DNA from: Streptomyces sp. NBC_01481
Lineage (GTDB): Bacteria; Actinomycetota; Actinomycetes; Streptomycetales; Streptomycetaceae
NCBI RefSeq assembly: GCF_026339995.1
Contig: NZ_JAPEPT010000003.1
Coordinates: 248,001-312,000 of the forward strand
Direction: 5' to 3'
DNA length: 64,000 nt
The position numbers and the translations under genes were made by a program. Shown one piece after another: positions 49,917-58,932 of this stretch (position 1 is the first letter of the stretch; every line of letters begins with the position of its first letter). The notes beneath the pieces were generated by a model. That model saw only the letters and a list, made by a program, of their open reading frames with translations, did no database searches and had not been told where the DNA came from.

Positions 49917-51353
49917 ATGAGTCAGCAGGGGGAGAGGCCGGCCACCGAGGACGACTGGTGGAACCGGCTGTACGACGCGTCCGCCCCGGACACCGGGCCC
50001 GCGTCGAGAGCGGGCGACACGCTTGACGACCGATTCGACTCGGCGGCGGATGCGGTGGCTGCGGACGACGCACCCGAGCCGCGAGAACCGGGCCCGGAGC
50101 GGTACCCGGAACCGCGTCCGGCGCCGGACCGGGTGCGCCCGCGCGCCTGGTGGGAGACGCACCCCGCGGACGTCTCCGCTCCCGCTCCGCCCGCCGCGGC
50201 GCCGAGCACCCCGGACCGGCCCGCCGCGCCCCCGAGGCAACGCGCGTCGTGGGAGCCGCCGCGCACTGAGCCCTCGCGCACCGAGCCCCTGCACCTCCCG
50301 CCCGCCCAAGTCCCGCTCCCTCCCCAGGAGTCGGCCGGCTCTCCGGCCACGCCGCCGCCCACGCCTCCCGCCCGTCCCCAGGCCGGCCACATCGGCGACG
50401 GCCCGCCCACCTACGACGCCGAGCCCACCGCCCTGCCCCCGGCCCAGCCCCAGGACCTGGACGAACTCGTCGCCGACACCGTGCTCGACGGCGCCCGCTA
50501 CGGCACGTACACCCTGCGCGCCGTCTCCAGCCGGGGCGACTCCGCGCGCTACCGCGGCGAGCCGCGCCGCGACGCCCTGCTCACCGCCCGCTTCGGCACC
50601 GGCGATGCCGCGCTCGTCCTGGTCGCCGTCGCCAGCGGCGCCCGCGCCGCCGAGGGCGCCCATCTCGCCGCCGCCGACGCCTGCCGCTGGATCGGCGAAG
50701 CCGTCGGCCGCAGCCACGCCCGGCTCTCCGAGGACATCAGGGCAGGCCGCCGCGGCGACCTCAAATCCGGGCTCCACCGGCTCACCGACCGCACCTTCGG
50801 CAAACTGCGCGCGGGCGCCGCCGAGCTCGGTGTCCAGCCGGAGGAGTACACCGCCCATCTGCGCTGTCTGCTGCTCTCCGCCGATCCCGAGTGCCGCACC
50901 CGGGTGTTCTTCGGCGTCGGCGGGGGCGGTCTGTTCCGTCTGCGTGACGGCGCCTGGCAGGACATCGAGCCCTCGGTCCCCGAGCGCGCGGCAGTCACCG
51001 GCGACCCCGTCGTCGGATTCGGGTCACCGCCCGCCGAGACCCCCGAGGGCGACCGGCTCACCATGGACCTGGGGATCGCGACGCCGCCCTCGCCGTACAT
51101 CGAGGCACCGCCCCCGCCACCGGCCGAACCCTTCCGCTTCCGTGCCTCCGTGGCCCGTCCGGGCGACACCCTGCTGCTGTGCAGCACGGGCCTGGCCGAG
51201 CCGCTGCGCTGCGAGCCCGCCCTCGCCGAGGAGCTGGCCGTGCGCTGGACCCCCGCCGAGCCGCCCGGTCTTGCGGCGTTCCTCGCCGACACCCAGCTGA
51301 GGGTGAAGGGGTACGCCGACGACCGTACGGCTGTCGCCATCTGGGAGGCGTAA
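49917..51353 (+). CDS. PP2C-like protein with degenerate metal site
   Basis: 478 residues. The N-terminal ~190 residues are Pro/Ala/Glu-rich and probably disordered. The rest follows the PP2C plan: SSRGDSARYRGEPRRDALL, AALVLVAVASGARAAEGAHL, DTLLLCSTGLAEPL and DDRTAVAIWEA. The usual VADGMGG and CSDGL Asp residues are Ser or Thr here, so catalysis is doubtful. It may be a pseudophosphatase binding phosphoproteins. ATG after AATAAGGGC. Confidence 0.82.
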   Translation: MSQQGERPATEDDWWNRLYDASAPDTGPASRAGDTLDDRFDSAADAVAADDAPEPREPGPERYPEPRPAPDRVRPRAWWETHPADVSAPAPPAAAPSTPDRPAAPPRQRASWEPPRTEPSRTEPLHLPPAQVPLPPQESAGSPATPPPTPPARPQAGHIGDGPPTYDAEPTALPPAQPQDLDELVADTVLDGARYGTYTLRAVSSRGDSARYRGEPRRDALLTARFGTGDAALVLVAVASGARAAEGAHLAAADACRWIGEAVGRSHARLSEDIRAGRRGDLKSGLHRLTDRTFGKLRAGAAELGVQPEEYTAHLRCLLLSADPECRTRVFFGVGGGGLFRLRDGAWQDIEPSVPERAAVTGDPVVGFGSPPAETPEGDRLTMDLGIATPPSPYIEAPPPPPAEPFRFRASVARPGDTLLLCSTGLAEPLRCEPALAEELAVRWTPAEPPGLAAFLADTQLRVKGYADDRTAVAIWEA

Positions 51354-51414
51354 CCGCTCCCTCCATGGGTTGATGGACGTTCAGGCCCATTGAGCGGAGA
51401 AGGGTACGCATTCC

Positions 51415-53157
51415 ATGGCCAAGCAGAATGTGGCGGAGCAGTTCGTCGACATCCTCGCCCGGGCCGGAGTTCAGCGGATGTACGGCGTTGTCGGCGACAG
51501 CCTCAACCCCGTCGTCGACGCCATCCGGCGCAACTCCGCCATCGACTGGATCCAGGTCAGGCACGAGGAGACCGCCGCCTTCGCGGCCGGTGCCGAGGCC
51601 CAGATCACCGGGAAGCTCGCGGCCTGCGCGGGATCCTGCGGCCCCGGCAATCTGCACCTCATCAACGGGCTGTACGACGCCCACCGCTCCATGGCCCCCG
51701 TGCTGGCCCTCGCTTCGCACATCCCCTCCAGCGAGATCGGCCTCGGCTACTTCCAGGAGACACATCCCGACCAGCTGTTCCGCGAGTGCAGTCACTACAA
51801 CGAGATGATCTCCAACCCGCGGCAGATGCCCCGGCTGCTCCAGACGGCGATCCAGCACGCGATCGGCCGCGGCGGCGTCAGTGTCGTATCCCTGCCCGGT
51901 GACATCGCCTCACAGGCGGCACCCGAGAAGTCCGTCGAGCATGCGCTGGTCACCTCCCGCCCCACCGTGCGGCCCGGGGACTCGGAGATCGACAAGCTGG
52001 TCCGCATGATCGACGAGGCGGACCGGGTCACGCTCTTCTGCGGCAGCGGCACGGCGGGCGCGCACGCCGAGGTGATGGAGTTCGCCGAGCGCGTCAAGTC
52101 GCCGGTGGGGCACGCGCTGCGTGGCAAGGAGTGGATTCAGTACGAGAACAGGTTCGACGTGGGCATGAGCGGTCTGCTCGGCTACGGAGCGGCGTACGAG
52201 GCCACCCACGAGTGCGACCTGCTGATTCTGCTGGGCACGGACTTCCCGTACAACGCCTTCCTCCCCGACGACGTCAAGATCGCCCAGGTCGACGTCAGGC
52301 CCGAGCATCTCGGCCGCCGCTCAAAGCTGGATCTGGCCGTCTGGGGCGACGTACGCGAGACGCTGCGCTGCCTCACACCGCGCGTGCGCGCCAAGACGGA
52401 CCGCAGGTTCCTCGACAAGATGCTGAAGAAGCACGCCGACGCCCTTGAGGGCGTCATCAGGGCCTACACCCGCAAGGTGGACAAGCACGTCCCGATCCAT
52501 CCCGAGTACGTCGCCTCCGTACTGGACGAACTCGCCGACGACGACGCCGTGTTCACCGTGGACACCGGCATGTGCAATGTGTGGGCCGCGCGCTATCTCT
52601 CACCCAACGGCCGCCGCCGGATCATCGGTTCCTTCAGCCACGGCTCGATGGCCAACGCCCTCCCGCAGGCGATCGGCGCTCAGTTCACCGACCGCGGCCG
52701 CCAGGTCGTCTCGATGTCGGGCGACGGCGGATTCACCATGCTGATGGGCGACTTCCTCACCCTCGTCCAGTACGACCTGCCGGTGAAGATCGTGCTCTTC
52801 AACAACTCCTCGCTGGGCATGGTCGAGCTGGAGATGCTGGTCGCGGGACTTCCCGCGTACGGGACCGCCAACCGCAATCCCGACTTCGCGGCGATCGCGC
52901 GGGCGGCCGGTGCGTACGGCGTCCGGGTCGAGAAGCCCAGGCAGCTGGCGGGCGCACTCAAGGACGCCTTCCGGCACAAGGGCCCGGCCCTGGTGGATGT
53001 GGTCACCGACCCGAACGCGCTGTCCATCCCGCCGAAGATCAGCGCCGACATGGTCACGGGTTTCGCGCTCTCCGCCAGCAAGATCGTGCTGGACGGCGGC
53101 GTGGGCCGGATGGTGCAGCTGGCTCGCTCCAACCTCCGAAACGTACCGAGGCCCTGA
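51415..53157 (+). CDS. poxB: Thiamine-diphosphate enzyme, PoxB-like pyruvate dehydrogenase/oxidase
   Basis: 580 residues with three ThDP-enzyme domains. The N-terminal Pyr domain has the catalytic Glu in RHEETAAFAAGAEAQITGK, the central domain is FAD/nucleotide-type, and the PP domain has the cofactor motif GDGGFTMLMGDFLTLVQYDL with NNSSLGM. It most resembles PoxB, which decarboxylates pyruvate to acetate and feeds quinones. A C-terminal membrane-association tail is possible. ATG after AGAAGGGTACGCATTCC. Confidence 0.9.
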   Translation: MAKQNVAEQFVDILARAGVQRMYGVVGDSLNPVVDAIRRNSAIDWIQVRHEETAAFAAGAEAQITGKLAACAGSCGPGNLHLINGLYDAHRSMAPVLALASHIPSSEIGLGYFQETHPDQLFRECSHYNEMISNPRQMPRLLQTAIQHAIGRGGVSVVSLPGDIASQAAPEKSVEHALVTSRPTVRPGDSEIDKLVRMIDEADRVTLFCGSGTAGAHAEVMEFAERVKSPVGHALRGKEWIQYENRFDVGMSGLLGYGAAYEATHECDLLILLGTDFPYNAFLPDDVKIAQVDVRPEHLGRRSKLDLAVWGDVRETLRCLTPRVRAKTDRRFLDKMLKKHADALEGVIRAYTRKVDKHVPIHPEYVASVLDELADDDAVFTVDTGMCNVWAARYLSPNGRRRIIGSFSHGSMANALPQAIGAQFTDRGRQVVSMSGDGGFTMLMGDFLTLVQYDLPVKIVLFNNSSLGMVELEMLVAGLPAYGTANRNPDFAAIARAAGAYGVRVEKPRQLAGALKDAFRHKGPALVDVVTDPNALSIPPKISADMVTGFALSASKIVLDGGVGRMVQLARSNLRNVPRP

Positions 53158-53285
53158 GCCCGGCCCGGCGTGTGGTTGATGAATCGACATGAGTGGTGCT
53201 CTCCGCGCGGGGAATGCATGTCCGTGAGCGTGTGCGACAAAGGGAGTCATTCCGGAGAAGGGGCTGTTCCGACGTGCGGGTGGGG

Positions 53286-53747
53286 ATGATGACGGGGCGT
53301 CAGGGAGAGGCCGGGCAGGCGGCGAGCGGGTGCGGCCGGGAATCCGGGGCAGAGCGAGAAGGGCGCGGTCTGCTGCATCGCAGGCTGGGCTGTGCGGATC
53401 TCACTGCCGTGCCCGAAGTGCGACGTGCTTTACGGGAGTTGTTACGGCACTGGAGGGGGCAGGACACGAAGGACGTGGCGGAGCTGCTGGCCAGCGAGCT
53501 GGTGACCAACGCGCTCGTCCACACCGATCACGGCGCGGTCGTCACGGCGACCGTCGCGGCCTCCACCCTCCGCGTGGAGGTACGGGACTTCATGGCCGGA
53601 CTGCCGGTTCCCCGTGCACCGGCGGCGCACCTGGACACCCACGGCCGCGGGCTTGTGCTGGTGCAGAGCCTGGCCGACGCGTGGGGCGTCCATACGCACG
53701 GCGTGGGCAAGGTGGTCTGGTTCGAGCTGCACGGAAGGCCGGTCTGA
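53286..53747 (+). CDS. ATP-binding protein, RsbW-like anti-sigma/HATPase_c_2
   Basis: 153 residues. N-box ELLASELVTNALVHTDHGAV and G-box HGRGLVLVQSLADAWGVH identify a Streptomyces-type orphan HATPase with serine-kinase potential toward anti-anti-sigma factors. The start is ambiguous (ATG 53286 or 53289, GTG 53277, longer frame open). The stop lies inside a terminator hairpin. Confidence 0.85.
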   Translation: MMTGRQGEAGQAASGCGRESGAEREGRGLLHRRLGCADLTAVPEVRRALRELLRHWRGQDTKDVAELLASELVTNALVHTDHGAVVTATVAASTLRVEVRDFMAGLPVPRAPAAHLDTHGRGLVLVQSLADAWGVHTHGVGKVVWFELHGRPV

Positions 53748-53766
53748 CCCTCGCAGACCGGCCTTC
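53734..53766. terminator. Terminator overlapping the end of the ATP-binding protein gene
   Basis: A 13-bp perfect stem GAAGGCCGGTCTG / CAGACCGGCCTTC with loop ACCCTCG. The left arm contains the last sense codons and part of the stop of the upstream gene. Confidence 0.7.
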
Positions 53767-53785
53767 GTGTGGGTTGCGCTGCGCT

Positions 53786-53976
53786 TAGGTCCTGTCCGGC
53801 CGATCTTGCCGGGCTCGCGTGCCCTGGCACGGCACCTCGCTGCGTTGTCGTCAGTCGCCTACGCTCCGCGTGGGCTCTCCCCCTGCCTTCGGCGGGGGGA
53901 CCCCCATCCTCCGGCCTGCGAGGCACCACGCCAGACCCCGCTCCCTGATCCGGCCTGATCGACCGGACAGGACCTA
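53786..53976. repeat. MITE-like intergenic element, copy 2
   Basis: About 191 bp with ends TAGGTCCTGTCCGG and CCGGACAGGACCTA, a perfect 14-bp terminal inverted repeat. Internal blocks are shared with 20325-20541. No ORF. It fills the convergent gap between the ATP-binding and DUF2637 genes, and its last bases (CTA on this strand) are the TAG stop of the DUF2637 gene. Confidence 0.75.
53878..53907 (+). repeat. Nested hairpin module (copy D)
   Basis: 30 nt: TCCCCCTGCCTTCGGCGGGG followed by GGACCCCCAT. The stem is CCCC/(T bulge)/GCC with GGC/GGGG. Inserted at a different internal position from the module in the first MITE-like copy. Confidence 0.6.
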
Positions 53977-55050
53977 GCCGAACTGCCGCTCGAGATCCGT
54001 GAGCTTCCGCTCCAGGGAGTCGAGACGCGGCAGCGCCTGGGTGTCGTCCTCAGCGGTGAGGTCGATCGTCCGCGGCTCAGCGCCGTTGGCCGGTTTCACG
54101 GCCTGCAGGGAGGGCCGGGAACGATATGGCAGCTGTCCCGGCTCGGATATGGCAGGCTCCGCGACGGACCCGACGCCGCCCGAGGCGGTCTGTGCCGAAC
54201 CGGTTGCGGAGCCCAGGGCGGGAAGCTCCGAGCGCAGTTCGGACAGGCGGTGGCGGCCGCGCCCCCAGGCTCGGTGCTGCCGGTTGAGTGCCCTTATCTG
54301 CGCCCGTTCCATCTTCTCCCGGTCCCGCCTCCGCAGGCGGTTCTGCTCCTTCAGCTGCCGGTCCTCGCGGACCTCCTCCACCGCCTCGTCCAGGGTGCGT
54401 ACGCCCTCCAGAAGCATCAGCGACCAGGCGCCGAAGGTCTCCCGGGGAGCGCGCAGCCAGCGCACGACGCGGATCTGCGGCAGCGGGCGGGGCACCAGGC
54501 CCTGCTCGCGCAGCGCCGCCCGGCGGGTCTGCTTGAGCGCCCGGTCGAACAGGACGGCTGCCGAGAGCGACATCCCGGAGAAGAACTGAGGGGCCCCGTC
54601 GTGGCCGAACCCCCTTGGTGCGTGTACCCAGTTGAACCAGGCGGCCGCGCCCGCGAACAGCCACACCAGCAGCCGCGAGCCGAGCGCCGCGTCACCGTGG
54701 CTGGCCTCGCGCACGGCCAGCACCGAGCAGAACATGGCGGCGCCGTCGAGGCCGAAGGGGACGAGATACTCCCAGCCCCCGGTGAGGTTGAGATTCTGCT
54801 GGCCGAAGCCGACCAGGCCGTGGAAGGAGAGCGCGGCGGCGACGGCGGCACAGCAGAACAGGAGCACATAGGAGGCCGTGCCGTAGATCGCCTCCTTGCG
54901 CCGTCGGCGCTCCTCGCTGCGTTCCCAGGAGTCGTCAGAGGCCTTGTCACTGGCGCGCTTGCCGCGTGTGAACACCGTCACCGCGCCCAGGCACCCCAGG
55001 AGCATCACGCCGCCAGGAAGCAGCCACAGTGATATGTCGGTCAGTCTCAT
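53974..55050 (-). CDS. DUF2637 family membrane protein
   Basis: 358 residues. Membrane helices lie at about 8-28, 55-80, 92-110 and 120-140, with the DUF2637 core (GLVGFGQQNLNLTGGWEYLV; FGLDGAAMFCSVLAVREASH). A long charged, coiled-coil-like region (about 200-275, rich in Arg/Glu) and a low-complexity tail follow. DUF2637 proteins are common on Streptomyces plasmids and in chromosomes; some are linked with plasmid spread. Role here unknown. The TAG stop is supplied by the adjoining repeat. Confidence 0.8.
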   Translation of the reverse strand: MRLTDISLWLLPGGVMLLGCLGAVTVFTRGKRASDKASDDSWERSEERRRRKEAIYGTASYVLLFCCAAVAAALSFHGLVGFGQQNLNLTGGWEYLVPFGLDGAAMFCSVLAVREASHGDAALGSRLLVWLFAGAAAWFNWVHAPRGFGHDGAPQFFSGMSLSAAVLFDRALKQTRRAALREQGLVPRPLPQIRVVRWLRAPRETFGAWSLMLLEGVRTLDEAVEEVREDRQLKEQNRLRRRDREKMERAQIRALNRQHRAWGRGRHRLSELRSELPALGSATGSAQTASGGVGSVAEPAISEPGQLPYRSRPSLQAVKPANGAEPRTIDLTAEDDTQALPRLDSLERKLTDLERQFG

Positions 55051-55260
55051 GGGCGGTGTCCCTTGCATCGCGGTAGAGCGTTTCGGCCGCCATAGTGGCC
55101 GAAGTCCCAGCGCCCCCAAGGGGTTTCGGGGCAAGAGAACGCCAATGGGGCACCAGGGCATACAGATAGGTGCGTTTCGCTCGAACTGCCGTATGAACAA
55201 GGGGAGTTGGTTCGATTTACGTCACCCGGTCGGATGGCGTGTCAACCGGCATACGGGGGA

Positions 55261-56106
55261 TCAGACGCTCGGCCGCAGCCGTTCCACGCGGTCCGCGTCA
55301 CATGTGCGCGGACAGGTGACGCACGTGTCCTCGGGCCGCAGGGTGTAGAAGAGGCAACAGCCGGCCCGGTCTCGGGTCGGCAGCAGCTCGCCGGCCGGGC
55401 CGGTGAGCTCGCGGAAGCCGGCGGTCCCGACGTAGGGCTTGGTGGTGCCCGGCAGCAGCTGCCCCAGCTCCGCCACCGCGCGCTGCTCCTCGCCGAGCAG
55501 ATTCCCGACGTACCACAGGCTCTCGACGATCTCGTCGGTCGCCATGCCCCACAGCGCGCGCCTGCCGCGTCGCATCCGTGGGGCGAAGCCGTCCAGTACG
55601 GGCCCGATGTGCTCGGCGACGGCGTCACGCACCGCGGCGCACAGGGCCTCCTCGTCAGGGACCACGCGGGCGCCGGGCAGCTGCGCGGCCCGGTCGCCCG
55701 GCAGGCAGGTGAATTCCCTCACGCGGACCGTCATGCGGCCGAGCGTCCGCTGGAAGGCGACGTCCTCGACGGGCAGGCGCGGCACGCGGCGGTGGAGAAA
55801 CCAGGGGACCGTGATCAGCAGACAGGCGGGCCAGGCGTAGCGGTGCAGGCCGAAGCCGGCGATGACGTCGGGGCGGGCCTGCTGTCCGTAGTCCCGCAGG
55901 ACCTGCGCGTCGTCCCAGGCGAGAAAGGCGTCGAGGGCGGGCCCACCCGCAGCGAGCTCCGCGGCGCCCACCCAGCCGCCGCCCACGGGGGCCTGCTCGC
56001 CCTCCGAGAGCTCCCGTATCCGCAGCCCGGAGAAGACCTCGGCCAGGCGGGTGTAGGCGTCCTGGACGGGCGAGGCAAGGGCGGGCAGCAGGGCGGGACG
56101 GGTCAT
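55261..56106 (-). CDS. FhuF-like (2Fe-2S) ferric reductase
   Basis: 281 residues. The C-terminal motif GCCLFYTLRPEDTCVTCPRT, then C, matches the CC-x10-CxxC cluster ligands of FhuF-type siderophore-iron reductases. The N-terminal region is the usual variable IucA/FhuF-like fold. It would release iron from ferric siderophores in the cytosol. A probable iron box lies just upstream of the start. Confidence 0.88.
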   Translation of the reverse strand: MTRPALLPALASPVQDAYTRLAEVFSGLRIRELSEGEQAPVGGGWVGAAELAAGGPALDAFLAWDDAQVLRDYGQQARPDVIAGFGLHRYAWPACLLITVPWFLHRRVPRLPVEDVAFQRTLGRMTVRVREFTCLPGDRAAQLPGARVVPDEEALCAAVRDAVAEHIGPVLDGFAPRMRRGRRALWGMATDEIVESLWYVGNLLGEEQRAVAELGQLLPGTTKPYVGTAGFRELTGPAGELLPTRDRAGCCLFYTLRPEDTCVTCPRTCDADRVERLRPSV

Positions 56107-56130
56107 GCCGGGACCACCGAATCGCGATCG

Positions 56131-56155
56131 TTAGGAGGTTAGCCTTACCTTACCC
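56131..56155 (-). promoter_or_regulatory. Probable iron box (DmdR/IdeR operator)
   Basis: On the minus strand GTAAGGTAAGGCTAACCTC resembles the DtxR-family consensus TTAGGTTAGGCTAACCTAA, with the central GGCTAACCT intact. It is centred about 38 bp upstream of the FhuF-like start. It implies repression when iron is plentiful. Confidence 0.7.
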
Positions 56156-56255
56156 GACGCGATCGATGTTTGAACTGTCGTCTTGTCCGCCTATGGTGCA
56201 CAAGGGCCCATGCGTACGCGAGCCGGGCCAGACCGCCGTCCGGAGGAGGACCCGA

Positions 56256-57071
56256 GTGGAGCAGGCCCGAGCGCGCGGCGCCGCGGCGCCGCAGCTTTTC
56301 GCGTCCCCGCACGTCCCCGAACAGGCAGGTCCGGCGGACTCCCGGCCCGCCCGTCCCCTTATCCCGGAACAGGCCCGCGTTGTCCCGGAACGGGCCCGCG
56401 GCGAACACACCCACAGCGAGCCCCCCGCGCCGGGCACAGCCCCCCGCACGGTTCAGCGCCACTCGGTCCGCGGCCAGATCCTCGAAGCCCTGCGCACAGC
56501 CCTCGTCGACGGCGAGCTTGCCCCCGGCGAGGTCTACTCCGCCCCTGTCCTCGGCGAACGCTTCGGCGTCTCGGCCACACCCGTACGCGAGGCGATGCAG
56601 CAGCTCGCCATCGAGGGCGCGGTCGAGGTCGTCCCCAACCGCGGCTTCCGCGTCACCGTCCGCAGCGCCCGCGAACTGGCCGAACTCGCCGAGGTCCGCG
56701 CCCTGATCGAAATCCCGGTCATGCTCCGCCTGGCCCGCACGATCCCGGCCGCCCGCTGGTCGGCGCTGCGCCCCCTGGCCGACGCGACGGCAGCGGCGGC
56801 GGCAACGGGCGACCGCGCCGCCTACGCGGAAACGGACCGCGCCTTCCACCGGGCGCTACTCGCCCTGTCGGGCAACCAGCAACTCGTGGCGGTCGCGGAC
56901 GACCTCCACCGCCGTTCCCAATGGCCACTGACGAGCGCCCCGGTCACCCGTCGCGCGGACCTGGTGGCGGACGCGGCGGAGCACATGGCACTGCTGGAGG
57001 CACTGGTGGCAGAAGACCTGACGGTGGTGCAGTCGCTGGTGAGGGAGCACCTCACGGGCGCGGAGGGCTGA
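56256..57071 (+). CDS. GntR family (FadR-type) transcriptional regulator
   Basis: 271 residues. After an 80-residue Pro/Ala-rich lead, the winged helix spans about 70-140 (VRGQILEALRTALVDGELAP; GERFGVSATPVREAMQQLAI) and a C-terminal all-helical FCD domain follows (DRAFHRALLALSGNQQLVAV). GTG 56256 is chosen for the perfect GGAGGAGG 6 nt upstream. Ligand unknown. Divergent from the FhuF-like gene. Confidence 0.9.
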   Translation: MEQARARGAAAPQLFASPHVPEQAGPADSRPARPLIPEQARVVPERARGEHTHSEPPAPGTAPRTVQRHSVRGQILEALRTALVDGELAPGEVYSAPVLGERFGVSATPVREAMQQLAIEGAVEVVPNRGFRVTVRSARELAELAEVRALIEIPVMLRLARTIPAARWSALRPLADATAAAAATGDRAAYAETDRAFHRALLALSGNQQLVAVADDLHRRSQWPLTSAPVTRRADLVADAAEHMALLEALVAEDLTVVQSLVREHLTGAEG

Positions 57072-57179
57072 CGCCCCATCCGGTCGCGGCATCCCCTGCC
57101 CACCCGCCGATGACCCTTGGCCATGGCTGCACTAATCTGTGGCGCCATTGTCGAAGTCCGTACGAACGGGGGGTCGTTG

Positions 57180-57539
57180 ATGACCGCGGAGCTACCGGAG
57201 TCGTCCATACCCGACGAGGCATGGGAGGAGTTCCAGCGCGAGAGCGAAGGACCCGCACGGCTCGCCGCGCCGAAGGAGCCGTCCGCGCGGGCGCGGATGG
57301 TGGCCGAGCGGTTGCGGCGCGAGGACGAGGAGGCCGCCCGGCAGCAGGGCAGGGTGCGCCGGCTGGGGAAGCGGGGCAGGAGTCGGGTGCGGGCCGAGCC
57401 CGAGGCGTGGCGGGCGTGGCCCGATCGGCAGCGGCAGGCGCGGCGGCGCCGTGGGTGGGGAGTTCTCTGGGTCGTCGTGGCCGTCGTCCTCGTACTGCTG
57501 GTCATGAATCCGGTCAGGGCCCTTGCCTGGCTGGTGTGA
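57180..57539 (+). CDS. Hypothetical single-pass membrane protein, 119 aa
   Basis: A charged cytosolic N-terminal ~90 residues rich in Arg/Glu, then one C-terminal helix (VLWVVVAVVLVLLVMNPV). A tail-anchored topology is likely. No family motif recognised. Start ATG 57180. Confidence 0.75.
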   Translation: MTAELPESSIPDEAWEEFQRESEGPARLAAPKEPSARARMVAERLRREDEEAARQQGRVRRLGKRGRSRVRAEPEAWRAWPDRQRQARRRRGWGVLWVVVAVVLVLLVMNPVRALAWLV

Positions 57540-57548
57540 GCCGGATGG

Positions 57549-58061
57549 TCAGGACGGTGACTCCAGGCCCGTCAGCAGTGAGGCGATGTCCAGGCCGGTC
57601 ATGAGGTACTGCTCGAAGGCGACGTTGTGCAGGGCCCACGGCGAACGCCTGCGCCGGACCAGGTCGATCGCTCCCGCGCCGTCGTGGCCCAGTTCGATCA
57701 GGGTCTGGGCCACCACCAGGCCCGAGCGGTTGTAGCCGGAGTAGCAGCGTACGAGCGCGGTGCGGCCTGAGCGTACGGCGTCGGCGGTGATGAGCGCCAG
57801 GCGGAGGACCTCGTCGATCTGCTCCGAGGTCAGCCAGTCGTCCGGGATCGGGACGACATGGTGCTCGATGCCGTCGGGCGGACCGTGGCCCTGGCGGGTG
57901 AACAGGCTGATCACCAGGTCGAATTCACGGTCGATGACGGCGTCCAGATGGCGGCCGTCCGCATCGGCCCAGACATGGCCGCCCATCCACAGGCCGGTTG
58001 TGATCTCGTCCCAGGGCGACTGGGGTTCCGGGACGGGGCCGTCCGCCCGGCGGGTCCTCAC
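57549..58061 (-). CDS. Dual-specificity/tyrosine phosphatase-like protein
   Basis: 170 residues with the CX5R loop ALVRCYSGYNRSGLVVAQTL and the general-acid region VPIPDDWLTSEQI. N-terminal TTGLWMGGHVWADA is typical of the DSP fold. It would remove phosphate from tyrosine or related substrates. GTG start after GCGAGGAGCC. It is 31 nt downstream of the next gene and probably co-transcribed with it. Confidence 0.86.
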   Translation of the reverse strand: MRTRRADGPVPEPQSPWDEITTGLWMGGHVWADADGRHLDAVIDREFDLVISLFTRQGHGPPDGIEHHVVPIPDDWLTSEQIDEVLRLALITADAVRSGRTALVRCYSGYNRSGLVVAQTLIELGHDGAGAIDLVRRRRSPWALHNVAFEQYLMTGLDIASLLTGLESPS

Positions 58062-58092
58062 CGGTGGCTCCTCGCGCCCGTCATGCCGCCGG

Positions 58093-58932
58093 TCATGCCG
58101 CGGGCTCGGGCTGCGGAGGCGAGGACTGGACGGGAGGGGACTGGACCGGGGAGGACTGGACCGGCACCGCCGGGGCCAGTTGGGCGCCGAGCCACATCGG
58201 TACGCCGCCCAGGAGACGGAACAGCCGTCCCGCCTCCGCCCGTAGCCGGCTCGCCTCCGGCTCCGGCTCGCAGTCGGCGAGCGCGGCCAGCGCCGGGGCC
58301 GTGCCGATCAGAAAGCCGAGCTCCTCGCGGATCCGCAGCGACTCGGCGAAGCCGTGCCGTGCCTCCGCCAACTCCCCTTCGCGCAGGGCGAGTCCGGCCT
58401 GATGGCGCCAGGTGAACGAGAGCAGCAGCGTGTCCCCGTGCGCGGCCGCTCCGGCGTGCGCCCGCTGATAGGCGGCGCGGGCCGCCTGCGGGGAGTCGGC
58501 GATGTGCTCGGCGACAAGGCCGCGGCGGAAGTCCAGCAGCGGTCGTCCCGGCGAGGTGGGGGCGAGCAGCGCCGCGGCCCGGCCGAGTGCCGCGCGGGCC
58601 TCGTCGGCGCGGTCGCGTACGCCGATACGGGTCGCCGCGTACGCCAGCCGCCCGCGCTCGCACGCCGCGCCGCCGCGCTCCTCGTCGTCCCCGGCCACCG
58701 CCTCCGCCGTACGCAGCGCGTCCTCCGCGTCGGCCCAGCCCTCGCCGGTGAACAGGCAGCGCTCGACGAGCAGTCCGGCCCGTTCGAGCGCCGCGGCCGG
58801 ATCGGCCGCATGGGCGGTGAGCAGAGCCGCTGCGTCGGTCCAACAGCCGCGCGAGCGCAGCCGCCATACCGCGGTCTGGAGTGGATCGTCACCTGCAGTG
58901 GTTCCGGAACCAGACATGGCGGTATGCGCCAC
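58093..58932 (-). CDS. Hypothetical TPR-like helical protein
   Basis: About 279 residues, Ala/Arg/Glu-rich with repeated helix pairs (RSRGCWTDAAALLTAHAADP; RADEARAALGRAAALL; AARAAYQRAHAGAAAHGD), consistent with degenerate tetratricopeptide repeats. The tail VQSSPVQSPPVQSSP comes from a short tandem DNA repeat. GTG 58932 (GGAG 5 nt upstream) or ATG 58917 may be the start. Function unknown. Confidence 0.75.
   Translation of the reverse strand: MAHTAMSGSGTTAGDDPLQTAVWRLRSRGCWTDAAALLTAHAADPAAALERAGLLVERCLFTGEGWADAEDALRTAEAVAGDDEERGGAACERGRLAYAATRIGVRDRADEARAALGRAAALLAPTSPGRPLLDFRRGLVAEHIADSPQAARAAYQRAHAGAAAHGDTLLLSFTWRHQAGLALREGELAEARHGFAESLRIREELGFLIGTAPALAALADCEPEPEASRLRAEAGRLFRLLGGVPMWLGAQLAPAVPVQSSPVQSPPVQSSPPQPEPAA

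Noticed and set aside
58120..58175. Short tandem repeat GGACTGGAC considered as a CRISPR-like or regulatory array
   Set aside because: It is a coding repeat giving the VQSSP tail of the helical protein; units are adjacent without spacers.
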